A DNA stretch of 64,000 bases, from NCBI GenBank assembly GCA_035709005.1, contig DASTFB010000087.1, forward strand, positions 292,507 to 356,506, written 5' to 3'. The notes below the pieces were generated by a model. The model was not told where the DNA came from, made no database searches, and saw nothing but the letters and a program-made list of their open reading frames with translations. This document shows, piece by piece, positions 56,986 through 64,000 of this stretch. Each line of letters opens with the position of its first letter. The stretch's first letter is position 1. A program made the translations under genes and the position numbers. This stretch comes from Candidatus Methylomirabilota bacterium. GTDB lineage: Bacteria; Methylomirabilota; Methylomirabilia; Rokubacteriales; CSP1-6.

Positions 56986-58092
56986 ATGGGTAAGCCACTG
57001 CCTCAGCCCGCCGACCGGCGTCGACCGGTTGTCCTGGCGGTGGACGATAATTGGGGACTGTTGCAGTCCCTCGACCTTGTCCTCGGGAAGCACTACGAAG
57101 TCCTGACCGTCTGCGACGGCCACGCAGCCCTGGACGTCGTGCGCTCCCGTCAAGTCGATGCCGTCTTGCTCGACATCCTGATGCCCGGCATGGACGGGCT
57201 CGAAGTACTCGGACGCATGAAGGCGACCGATCCTGGCCTTGCGGTGATTCTGATCAGCGGCCTCAACGACGTTCCGCTCGTCGTCACTAGCATGAATCTC
57301 GGCGCGTACGATTACCTCACCAAGCCCTTCGACAAAGAACGCCTCCTCGCGACGCTGGCTCGAGCTATCGAGTACCGGCAAACGAACCGCAAGAACGCTC
57401 TTCTCATCGGGAACGACGCTGCAGTGCTCGCCTCCTTCACGATCATGCTCTCACGATACATGAGGGTCGTCACCGCGGCACCGGAGCTCACTCAGCTACC
57501 TGGCCCTGCTAGAGGTATGCCGCTCTTGGTTCTCTACGACAACGATTCGGCACCCGATCCCGCGGCCGACTTCGTCCAGAGCCTGCGGAAGCGATTCGCC
57601 GGCTCGGCGTTCATCATTCTCACGCCGGAGGTGGATCGGGCCACGGTGCTGCGCGAGCGGGCGGCGCTCACATCCGACCAGCTCGTGGCAAAGCCCTACC
57701 GGCTCGATGAGGTACTTCACCGCATTGCGCGGTTCGTCCCGTCTCTGAACCAGTTGTCGGTCTTGGGCTCCCGGATGACCACACTCATCGACCACGTCGC
57801 ACAGATGCATCGCCGGCCGCTCGAGGCGTCGGAGCTTGCCCGTGCTGTCGGTCTGTCCGTGGACCGCCTCGCCCACCTCGTGCGGGACCGACTCGGTGTT
57901 CCCCTGATGGTGTACGTGACGCGCTTCCGGGTCGAAGTGGCCCGTCACCTCATCGCCGTAACAGATCTGCCACTCGAAGAAATTGCCGACCGGGCCGGGT
58001 TTGCGAGCGCCTCGCACCTCTCCCGTGCATTTCTAGACCATACTGGGCACCGGCCGGGCAGATACCGGCGTTTGACTCGCGCTCCGCAATGA
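56986..58092 (+). CDS. Response regulator with pseudo-receiver and AraC-type HTH
   Basis: 368 residues: an N-terminal receiver (about 14-130; D20/D21, phosphoacceptor D63 in LLDILMPG, TKP Lys), a second receiver-like domain (about 138-250) lacking the Asp pattern but keeping VAKPYRLDE, and an AraC HTH (about 270-365; EEIADRAGFASASHLSRAF, GHRPGRYRR). ATG 56986 is the start. No kinase is adjacent; the Sec redox genes lie 360 nt downstream in the same direction. Confidence 0.88.
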   Translation: MGKPLPQPADRRRPVVLAVDDNWGLLQSLDLVLGKHYEVLTVCDGHAALDVVRSRQVDAVLLDILMPGMDGLEVLGRMKATDPGLAVILISGLNDVPLVVTSMNLGAYDYLTKPFDKERLLATLARAIEYRQTNRKNALLIGNDAAVLASFTIMLSRYMRVVTAAPELTQLPGPARGMPLLVLYDNDSAPDPAADFVQSLRKRFAGSAFIILTPEVDRATVLRERAALTSDQLVAKPYRLDEVLHRIARFVPSLNQLSVLGSRMTTLIDHVAQMHRRPLEASELARAVGLSVDRLAHLVRDRLGVPLMVYVTRFRVEVARHLIAVTDLPLEEIADRAGFASASHLSRAFLDHTGHRPGRYRRLTRAPQ

Positions 58093-58448
58093 GCGGTTGG
58101 CCAGCGGCCACCTGTAGCACTCTTCGGTGTTTGGATGGCGCGCTCGTCGGCTCGCAGGAGGTCTGATCATAGCCGTTGACGGAATCTAAGTAATTGAGTT
58201 CCCGCGGTCATCGACGAAAGTTACGGAACCGGGAGTTCGCAGCCGGTATTCAGGACTCACTTCCTCCGCCGGCCAGGTGGAAGTGACCTCCTCGGCCCGC
58301 CGGGCGAGGCTGCCCGCGCCACTGCAAGGGGGCTGCCAGCACATCGGGGAAACCGTTCTGTCAGCCCCGTTGTTATTGCGGTCGGGTGGGCCAGTCCGGC
58401 CCCTGGTAGTACACTGCCCCCAACCATCCGTAGCCCGAGGAGGCTCTT
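58093..58448. other. Leader region of the selenoprotein genes, with a dyad
   Basis: 356 nt with no gene. It contains the inverted repeat CACTTCC-N14-GGAAGTG at 58258-58285 (7 bp arms) about 165 nt before the peroxiredoxin start, a possible regulator site. No strong promoter consensus could be fixed. GAGGAGG precedes the start codon at 58449. Confidence 0.45.
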
Positions 58449-58994
58449 ATGCGAAGCACACGGTGGATCGCGGCGCTCCTGGTGGCCGCATCACTGACTG
58501 TCGCGGGCCCGGCCGTCGGCCTCGAAGTGGGCCAGAAAGCGCCCGACTTCACGTTGCCCGCCCCCGGGGGCAAGAACGTGAAGCTGAGCGACTTGCTGGG
58601 CAAGGGCCCCGTGGTGGTCTACACCTTCATCCAGGCCTTCACCGCGCCCTGAACCAAGGAGATCATGGACTTCGACGCGGCCCTGCCGCAGTTCGAGGCC
58701 ATGGGCGCCCAGGTCGTGGGCGTGAGCGCCGACCACGTGAAGACCCTGGAGGCCTTCGTCAAGCAAAATGGCGTCAAGCACGTGCTGCTGGCGGACTTCC
58801 GACGCCAGATGCTCCCGGCGTGGGACGCGATGGTGACCGATGAGAAGCACCCGATCTACCGCTACGCCAAGCGGGCGTATTTCGTGCTCGACCGCAACGG
58901 CGTGGTCAAGTTCTCGAAGGTCATGCAGAACCCGCTGGACCTGCTCCAGGCCGAGGAGGTCCTGGCGGCCGTGCGCGAGGCGGCCAAGTCGTGA
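58449..58994 (+). CDS. Selenocysteine peroxiredoxin, exported (UGA at 58650 read as Sec)
   Basis: 181 residues if the UGA at 58650-58652 is decoded as Sec68. The N-terminus is a signal peptide (about 1-24); the AhpC/TSA fold follows ([73 protein letters not shown]). The UGA falls exactly at the peroxidatic residue of the PxxxT(S)xxC motif, and the frame continues as perfect peroxiredoxin. The protein contains no Cys at all, so it would be a 1-Sec enzyme reduced by a partner. A hairpin lies 20-44 nt after the UGA. The start has GAGGAGG upstream. Without recoding the product would be an inactive 67-residue peptide. Confidence 0.88.
58672..58696 (+). promoter_or_regulatory. SECIS-like hairpin in the peroxiredoxin gene
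   Basis: Starting 20 nt after the UGA, TCGA pairs with TCGA at the base and GCGGC pairs with GCCGC above (58677-58681 / 58685-58689) around a CCU loop. Position fits bacterial SECIS elements, which lie directly downstream of the UGA inside the coding region. The fold was judged by eye only. Confidence 0.45.
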
Positions 58995-59542
58995 GGCCCC
59001 TGGGCGCGGTGGCGGTCATCCTGACTGTCCTGCTCGGGGTGGCCGCCGCCGGCCCGAACTTCTCGGCCGCGGGGCTCCAGCCCTATCGGCCGCCCAAGGC
59101 GGCACCGGAATTCGCCCTGCCCGATCTGGAAGGTCGGACACGTACCCTGGCCGAGCTCCGTGGAAAGGTGGTCCTGCTCTTCTTCTGGGCCACCTGGTGA
59201 CCGACCTGCCGGGAGGAGTTGCCTCCCCTGCAGGCCCTCTACCGCGAGTACCGCGACCGCGGCTTCGAGCTGCTCCTGATCACCTTCCGGGAAAGCCCCG
59301 ATCTGGTCAGGCGGACTGCGCGAGAGCGCGGCTACACGGCGCCGGTGCTGCTCGATCGGAGCGGGCAAGTCGCCGGCGAGCGCTACGGGGTCTTCGGACC
59401 ACCCACGATGTACCTCGTCGACCGACAGGGCCGGTTGCTCGCCCGCGGCGTAGGCCCCCACGACTGGTCTGGACCAGCGGCTCGCGCCCTGATCAGCGAC
59501 CTGCTGGGGCCTCCGTCGTCGGCCAGGCCGCCCGGCCGCTGA
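58991..59542 (+). CDS. Selenocysteine TlpA-like thioredoxin, exported (UGA at 59198 read as Sec)
   Basis: 183 residues with Sec70. A signal peptide or anchor (about 1-22) precedes a TlpA/ResA-like thioredoxin fold: [71 protein letters not shown] with the cis-Pro. The UGA replaces the first Cys of the CxxC motif, giving UPTC; the resolving Cys73 is kept. The GTG start overlaps the peroxiredoxin stop (GTGA), so the two genes are translationally coupled. Likely role: periplasmic relay that reduces the Sec peroxiredoxin. A 6-bp hairpin follows the UGA. Confidence 0.88.
59211..59227 (+). promoter_or_regulatory. SECIS-like hairpin in the TlpA-like gene
   Basis: GGGAGG (59211-59216) and CCTCCC (59222-59227) form a perfect 6-bp stem with loop AGUUG, starting 11 nt after the UGA. 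A GU in the apical loop is typical of elements recognised by SelB. Confidence 0.55.
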
Positions 59543-59549
59543 GGCCGCC

Positions 59550-60395
59550 TCAAATGCCGAACAGGGCCCAGGTCGCGCGCAGGAGCCACATCGACAGCAG
59601 GAACCCGCCGGCGACCGCGAGGCTCACGCCGCCGACCAGCCGCACGCGCGCCTGAAACGCCTCGGACGCGGCCGCGCCGTGATCGCCACGCACGGCCAGG
59701 CTCCCGGCCGCGGCCAGCGGGACTACCAGCCCCAGACCATATGCGGCCAGCGCCGCGGCGCCCAGCCAGGCGCTCTGGCGAGCGGCGACCCAGCCGATCA
59801 CGATCGCGTACGCGGAAAGCGGGCTGAAGATCGCCATGGTCGCGCCGAAGGTCAGCGCGATGATGAGCGCCCGCCGCCAGGCGCTGGACGTCAGCGGGCG
59901 AGCGGCCAGTGGGGCGATGCGGGGAAGGAGCGGACGCGTGAGACCGAGCTCACCGAGGGCGACGGCCAGCGCGAGCAGGCCAACCACGGTGAGCGCAGAG
60001 GCCGCGATCGCCTCGCGCGCCCAGGGCGTGGTAACCCTGGCGGCGACGGCCGCTCCCGCCCAGGCCACGGCGGCCCCGAACAGGGCGAGCACCAGCACCA
60101 GAGCGCCCGTGAACACGCCCAGCGTCGCCACCCACCGTCTCTTGCCGTTCGCCTCCTGAACCAGGGGCGCGATCGTGAAGATCATCGGCGTCCATCAGGG
60201 CACACATATCCGGCTCACGCCCGAGACGAAGGCCAGCAGAACGACGGCCCAGGCGCCCGCCAGCGGCATGCTGGGATCGACGAACAGTGTGATGAACCCC
60301 TCGTACGCCGCCTTGAAGCCGGGCCAGTTCCAGGCCAGTCCCAGGACACCGCCCACCAGCACCGAGAGCGCGAAGACCGTGGCGCGAGAGCGCAT
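59550..60395 (-). CDS. Selenocysteine CcdA-like membrane reductase (UGA at 60197-60195 read as Sec)
   Basis: 281 residues with Sec67, minus strand. ATG 60395 follows GAGGGAGG. Membrane segments surround GVSRICVPU-WTPMIFTIAPLV, so the redox motif C64-V-P-U67 lies where DsbD/CcdA-type proteins carry a conserved Cys before a Pro-Met. About seven more hydrophobic segments follow (LVLVLALFGAAVAWAGAAV; ALTVVGLLALAVAL; FGATMAIFSPLSAYAIVIGW). The second conserved Cys of CcdA is not evident (IFSPLS). It would pass electrons from cytoplasmic thioredoxin across the membrane. It converges on the TlpA-like gene with 7 nt between stops. Without recoding the frame splits into two non-functional pieces. Confidence 0.82.
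60150..60169 (-). promoter_or_regulatory. SECIS-like hairpin in the CcdA-like gene
   Basis: On the minus strand, 26-45 nt after the UGA, CGCC-CCTG and CAGG-A-GGCG pair over 8 bp with a single bulged A and loop GUU. The geometry (short stem, bulge, GU loop) is the most SECIS-like of the three. Confidence 0.6.
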
Positions 60396-60618
60396 CGTAC
60401 GTCCTCCCTCTGGCTCGTCGACCTTCGACATCCCGGGCACGACTCGGCCGAGAGGCAGCGTAGTCGAACACCGGCGCGAGCGCCAGGGACGCTCGCCGGG
60501 CGCTCCGCCCCACCCACCCCCGCTCGTCTGCGGGAAATGGTACCGCAATGGCGGGCGTCGCCTGGACGGCCGGGGAGAGGCCGAAGCAGAGGCGCTTCAG
60601 CGACGATCAGGCGGCGCA

Positions 60619-60640
60619 GCGCCCCCGCGGGCGGGGGCGC
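60619..60640. terminator. GC hairpin downstream of the vWA gene
   Basis: GCGCCCCCG and CGGGGGCGC form a 9-bp perfect stem with a CGGG loop, 24 nt after the stop of the vWA gene (minus strand). It probably ends the membrane protein-vWA transcript before the CcdA-like gene. No U-tract. Confidence 0.4.
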
Positions 60641-60663
60641 CGCTCATGTGGCGAAGGGGAGGC

Positions 60664-61416
60664 TCAGAGCGCACGCGAGCGCACGCGAAAGTCGACGTTG
60701 TCGCGGACCCACTTCCAGAGCCTGACCTGGCCGGCCGGGTCGACGCCGGTGACGAGCTGGGTCGCCCAGCTCTTCATCACCTCGGCCTCGGCCGTCCAGA
60801 GTCGGACCCGCTGACGCTGCACGTGCTTGCGCCAGTTCTCGCCGACACGCGGACTCGTGTACGTCAACCGCAGGGTCAGATTCTTGGACAGGAACTCCAG
60901 CGGGCCGAGGTCGATCCGCTGGTAGAGCGCCTTCGCGCCCGCCTTGCCGCCGGGCACGTCGGGCACGCCGTCGCTGACGACCATGACCGTGATGGGGCTG
61001 AGGACGAGGTTGCGCTCCTTGGCGATCCGCGCCACCTGGCGGAAGAAGGCGTTGAAGTCCGTCAGCGTGTCGGCCGGGGGGTACCAGCGGCGGAGGTCGG
61101 CCTCGATCTGCTGGATACTCTTGCCGGCGAAGTCGTGGATCGGCCGGAAGGCCTTGGGCTCGTTGGCGTCCCGGCCGCCGATGGGGGCGACGAAGAGCTC
61201 GCGCGGCCGGGTCAACCCCCCCAGGCCGCGGAGGTGGCCGTAGATGTAATAGGCGAGAAAGGACAGCGCGTTGTCGTAGTCCTGCCTGAACGATCCGCTG
61301 GTGTCCACGCCGACGAAGAGCGAGCCTCGCGGCGGCCGGGCCTCTTGAGCAACGGCCGGCGCGGACGCCGCGAGGAGAGCGGTCACGACCAGAGCGGTGG
61401 CCAGGCGGCGGCCCAT
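60664..61416 (-). CDS. Exported vWA-like protein
   Basis: 250 residues: signal peptide (about 1-23, ending AVAQE), then a Rossmann-like domain with a MIDAS-type motif (LFVGVDTSGSFRQDY), strand FVAPIGGRDANE, and VMVVSDGVPDVPG. This is the vWA pattern of metal-dependent ligand binding. The ATG at 61416 overlaps the upstream stop (TGATG), so it is coupled to the polytopic membrane protein and probably works with it in the periplasm. Function unknown. Confidence 0.75.
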   Translation of the reverse strand: MGRRLATALVVTALLAASAPAVAQEARPPRGSLFVGVDTSGSFRQDYDNALSFLAYYIYGHLRGLGGLTRPRELFVAPIGGRDANEPKAFRPIHDFAGKSIQQIEADLRRWYPPADTLTDFNAFFRQVARIAKERNLVLSPITVMVVSDGVPDVPGGKAGAKALYQRIDLGPLEFLSKNLTLRLTYTSPRVGENWRKHVQRQRVRLWTAEAEVMKSWATQLVTGVDPAGQVRLWKWVRDNVDFRVRSRAL

Positions 61417-62660
61417 CACACGCTTCCCTGCTTCCGGGGCTGGAGCTGCAGGACGCTGAGAATGTCCTTCGTCTCCATGACCTCCTTGAGCCCCTTGAAC
61501 GGCAGGCTGAAGAGCGGCCGCCCCGTGATGAGGACCATCCCGAAATTGAGGGCGCCGGCGAACAGGGTAAGCACCGGCAGCGCCATGAAGTCCTTGAGCT
61601 CGTCGCTCTTCTCGTGCAGCCAGTCGATCTCTTTCTTGAAGTCCTCGAGCGGCCCGCGCCACCACGCCGTGGCCGGCGCCTCGCGCGCGGGCAGCGGCCG
61701 GCCCGCCGCCGGCTCATCCAGCGGCTGCCGCGAGATGAAGGCCAGCAGAGGCGGGGTCCCGTAACGACCGAAGAGGAACCACGTCATGCCGCGGATACCG
61801 ACCCAGCCGAAGGTAGCCAGGCTCATGGTGATGCCGATCCCCATCCGGATGCGGTCGCCGGATTGCAGCGCGATCCAGGGCGAGATGGCGTCGACGAGCT
61901 CGCGGTAGAGGAACATGACCTCGAAGAACATCACGAAGAGCTCGACGGCCACGATCTGGACGATGAACCTCAGCTCGCGCTTCTGCACGGCGTCGACCAT
62001 CGCCTGCACGCAGGCGAAGCTACCCATGATGAGCAGAAACAGGAAGAACCACAGCAGCGGCGCCGTCATCGACGGGAGCTGGTCGGCGCCAACGAGATCG
62101 GCCAGCACCTCGGAGACGGTCGGGTACAGCGTGTAGGTGAAGATGGTCGTCTCCAGCATGCACCAGAAGACCAGCATCAGGAAGGCCACCCAGGGCACGC
62201 CGGGCTGGAAGTACTGGCTCGTCATCCGGCCCGTCATCGCGAAGGGCATGAGGATGAGCTGGCGCAGCGCTTCCACGCCGAACTTGAGAAGGAGGCTCCC
62301 CAGCGTGAACAGCCAGCCGGCGACCACCATCCCCATCCGGAACAACCCGACCCAATAGAGCCACACCGCGCGGGCGGCGTCCCACCACATGACGAGCATG
62401 GTGGAGACGAACGACACCCGCCGGGACCGGAACGGTAGCGTGTAGATCGACAGCTGAGTGCACCACAGCCCGGCGATGACGAGCAGGAGCGGGAACAGCA
62501 GGAGCAGGTACTTCGCCAGGGCCGTCCACGGCGACGCCGACTCCATGAAGAAGTTGGCGACGATGGTCTGCAGGTGGGGAATCCACACGATGGGCGCCAC
62601 CAGCAGCTCTACGAGCTCCCGCCACCGCTCGGGAACCCTGGCGATCATATGCTCGAGCAT
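61416..62660 (-). CDS. Polytopic membrane protein of unknown function
   Basis: 414 residues with about seven to eight hydrophobic segments (for example LLLLFPLLLVIAGLWCTQLS, VAFLMLVFWCMLETTIFTY, LLWFFLFLLIMGSFACVQA, VELFVMFFEVMFLY) and an amphipathic C-terminal region (EIDWLHEKSDELKDFMALP). ATG 62660 follows AAGGAGG; the upstream in-frame start at 62705 is less likely. Not recognised by family. It is coupled to the vWA gene and divergent from the Deg protease across 254 nt. Confidence 0.7.
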   Translation of the reverse strand: MLEHMIARVPERWRELVELLVAPIVWIPHLQTIVANFFMESASPWTALAKYLLLLFPLLLVIAGLWCTQLSIYTLPFRSRRVSFVSTMLVMWWDAARAVWLYWVGLFRMGMVVAGWLFTLGSLLLKFGVEALRQLILMPFAMTGRMTSQYFQPGVPWVAFLMLVFWCMLETTIFTYTLYPTVSEVLADLVGADQLPSMTAPLLWFFLFLLIMGSFACVQAMVDAVQKRELRFIVQIVAVELFVMFFEVMFLYRELVDAISPWIALQSGDRIRMGIGITMSLATFGWVGIRGMTWFLFGRYGTPPLLAFISRQPLDEPAAGRPLPAREAPATAWWRGPLEDFKKEIDWLHEKSDELKDFMALPVLTLFAGALNFGMVLITGRPLFSLPFKGLKEVMETKDILSVLQLQPRKQGSV

Positions 62661-62914
62661 TTGCTCCTCCTTCGGGGTCGGGTTCGGCCCCACCAGAGAA
62701 AGCAAACTCCTGGCCGTGGCGGCGGGACGGAACTAGCTGATTTCCCGGGCCCGGGCGGGCCCCGGCCAGGACTTTTTGTCAAAGCAGCGGGCCAACTTGC
62801 TCTCTGGCCGAGCAAGGGCCGCCGACGGGCTGGTATGAATGACCGAGGCGCTTGCTGCGTCTATGCGGGTGAGCCCCGAAACACACGAGGGCCAAAGGGA
62901 GGCTCCACGCTCGC

Positions 62915-64000
62915 ATGGACATCCAGCGTCCGGTCGTCATGCTATCGCTCGGTCTCGTCCTCGGGCTCGGTGGGGGCGCGCTCGGCACGAGTGTCGCCAG
63001 CTCACCGGCCACCGCTCCCACCCCGGTCTCGGCGACGACGTTCGCCAAGCTCGCCGAGAAGATCAAGCCCGCCGTGATCAACGTCAACACCGAGCGGCGG
63101 GGCGGCAGGCGCACGTCGGTGGACGACTTCTTCGGGGATGAATACTTTCGCCGCTTCTTCGGCGACGCCCCGGAGCGGATGCCCCGCCGCAGCCTGGGCT
63201 CCGGCGTGATCATCGATCCTTCCGGTGTCGCCCTGACCAATGCCCACGTCGTGGCGGATGCCGAGCAGGTCGAGGTCGTCACGGTGGACGGCAAGCGTCA
63301 CAAGGCCAGGGTCGTGGGCACCGACCGGAAGACCGATCTCGCGCTGCTTCGGCTGGACGCCAACGGGACCGCGGTCTTCCCGCACCTGCCGCTCGGCGAC
63401 TCCAACGAGACGCAAGTGGGCGACTGGGTGCTGGCGGTGGGATCGCCCTTCGGGCTCCAGGCCACGGTGACCGCAGGGATCATCAGCGCCAAGGCCCGTC
63501 AGATCGGCGCCGGGCCCTATGACGACTTCCTTCAGACCGACGCGGCGGTGAACCCCGGCAACTCCGGCGGGCCGCTCGTCAACATGCGAGGCGAGGTCAT
63601 CGGCATCAACACCGCCATCGTCCGGGGCGGGTCCGGCATCGGTTTCGCCATCCCGGCCAGCATGGCCCGGCGCATCTCCGCCGAGCTGCTGAGCAAGGGC
63701 CGGGTCACGCGCGGCTGGCTCGGGGTTTCGATCCAGGCGCTCACTCCGGAGCTGGCCTCCTCGTTCGGCGTCAAGGACGGCAAGGGCGCGCTGGTGACCG
63801 AGGTCATGCCGGGCAGCCCTGCCGCCAAGGCGGGTGTCCGATCGGGCGACGTCATCGTCGAGGTCAACGGCACAAAGGTGGACGACCCGGGCGATCTGGC
63901 TCGGGCCATCGCCCTGGCGACTCCGGGACGCGCCTCGCGGCTCACCGTCTGGCGGGACAAGCAGGAGCACGCGCTGTCCGTGGTCCTGCGCGAGGCGCCG
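62915..64000 (+). CDS. Deg/HtrA periplasmic serine protease (3' end cut by window)
   Basis: 361 residues are visible and the frame is still open at the window edge. A signal or anchor (about 7-30) precedes the trypsin-like domain with H111 (TNAHVV), D141 (KTDLAL) and S217 (GNSGGPL), then one PDZ domain (about 262-355; GWLGVSIQ, AAKAGVRSGDVIVEVNG). ATG 62915 follows GGGAGG. It is an envelope quality-control protease of the DegP/DegQ/DegS group; the presence of a second PDZ cannot be judged. Confidence 0.9.
   Translation, partial: MDIQRPVVMLSLGLVLGLGGGALGTSVASSPATAPTPVSATTFAKLAEKIKPAVINVNTERRGGRRTSVDDFFGDEYFRRFFGDAPERMPRRSLGSGVIIDPSGVALTNAHVVADAEQVEVVTVDGKRHKARVVGTDRKTDLALLRLDANGTAVFPHLPLGDSNETQVGDWVLAVGSPFGLQATVTAGIISAKARQIGAGPYDDFLQTDAAVNPGNSGGPLVNMRGEVIGINTAIVRGGSGIGFAIPASMARRISAELLSKGRVTRGWLGVSIQALTPELASSFGVKDGKGALVTEVMPGSPAAKAGVRSGDVIVEVNGTKVDDPGDLARAIALATPGRASRLTVWRDKQEHALSVVLREAP

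Noticed and set aside
58449..58652. Reading the peroxiredoxin, TlpA-like and CcdA-like genes as simple nonsense pseudogenes
   Set aside because: Each gene has only one stop, always UGA, always at the catalytic position, and downstream sequence keeps family conservation; decay would not be so selective.

Overview
This 64-kb window is GC-rich, densely coding DNA from a Gram-negative bacterium. It has an outer-membrane secretin, lipoproteins, a periplasmic Deg protease, several sigma-54 enhancer-binding proteins and a Tad/Flp pilus. The mix of a dipeptide ABC importer, NAD-type formate dehydrogenase, UGA-decoded redox proteins and many GTG/TTG starts resembles uncultured soil lineages such as Candidatus Rokubacteria (Methylomirabilota). 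That placement is inference from gene content only; no rRNA or tRNA gene is visible.

Layout. 0-3.5 kb: receiver protein, a sigma-54 promoter, a small membrane protein, an enhancer-binding protein with a degenerate receiver, and an ExeA-like ATPase. 3.5-4.6 kb: a decayed formate dehydrogenase locus in which fdhG and fdhE fragments are joined. 4.6-10 kb: DUF72, CBS, AsmA-like DUF748 and a class A penicillin-binding protein. 10-21.3 kb: HAD phosphatase, glycogen synthase-type GT4, an NtrC-type two-component pair, DedA, a second GT4, a HAD-ATPase fusion, methyltransferase, FIST protein and nicotinamidase. 21.3-26.9 kb: a complete dipeptide importer with a visible promoter/operator. 27-30.6 kb: a CHAT-like protein coupled to a class V aminotransferase, lipoproteins and a zinc ribbon. 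30.6-36 kb: cysteine-type NAD formate dehydrogenase (fdsA plus a fused fdsG-fdsB) coupled to a DUF420 membrane protein. 36-40.2 kb: DoxX, an F420-type oxidoreductase relic, small secreted proteins and a prepilin peptidase.

40.2-54.5 kb is one long minus-strand run: small protein, flp, tadE, cpaB, secretin, tadZ, tadA, tadB, tadC, a secreted protein, tadG, then a proline-rich membrane protein, a squalene-cyclase-like QW-repeat protein, a DUF362 protein and a TPR-aspartyl protease. Most start and stop codons overlap. A -24/-12 promoter candidate and three inverted repeats lie between the first gene and a PAS-AAA-HTH sigma-54 activator, which suggests sigma-54 control of the pilus. The last four genes are not standard Tad components and may extend the system.

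58.4-60.4 kb is the most striking region. Three adjacent genes (peroxiredoxin, TlpA-like thioredoxin, CcdA-like membrane reductase) each contain one in-frame UGA exactly at a redox-active position (TAPU, WUPTC, CVPU), each followed by a hairpin. I read them as a selenocysteine envelope redox module: CcdA-like electron export, TlpA-like relay, peroxiredoxin sink. The window ends with a vWA/membrane protein pair and a Deg protease cut by the window edge.
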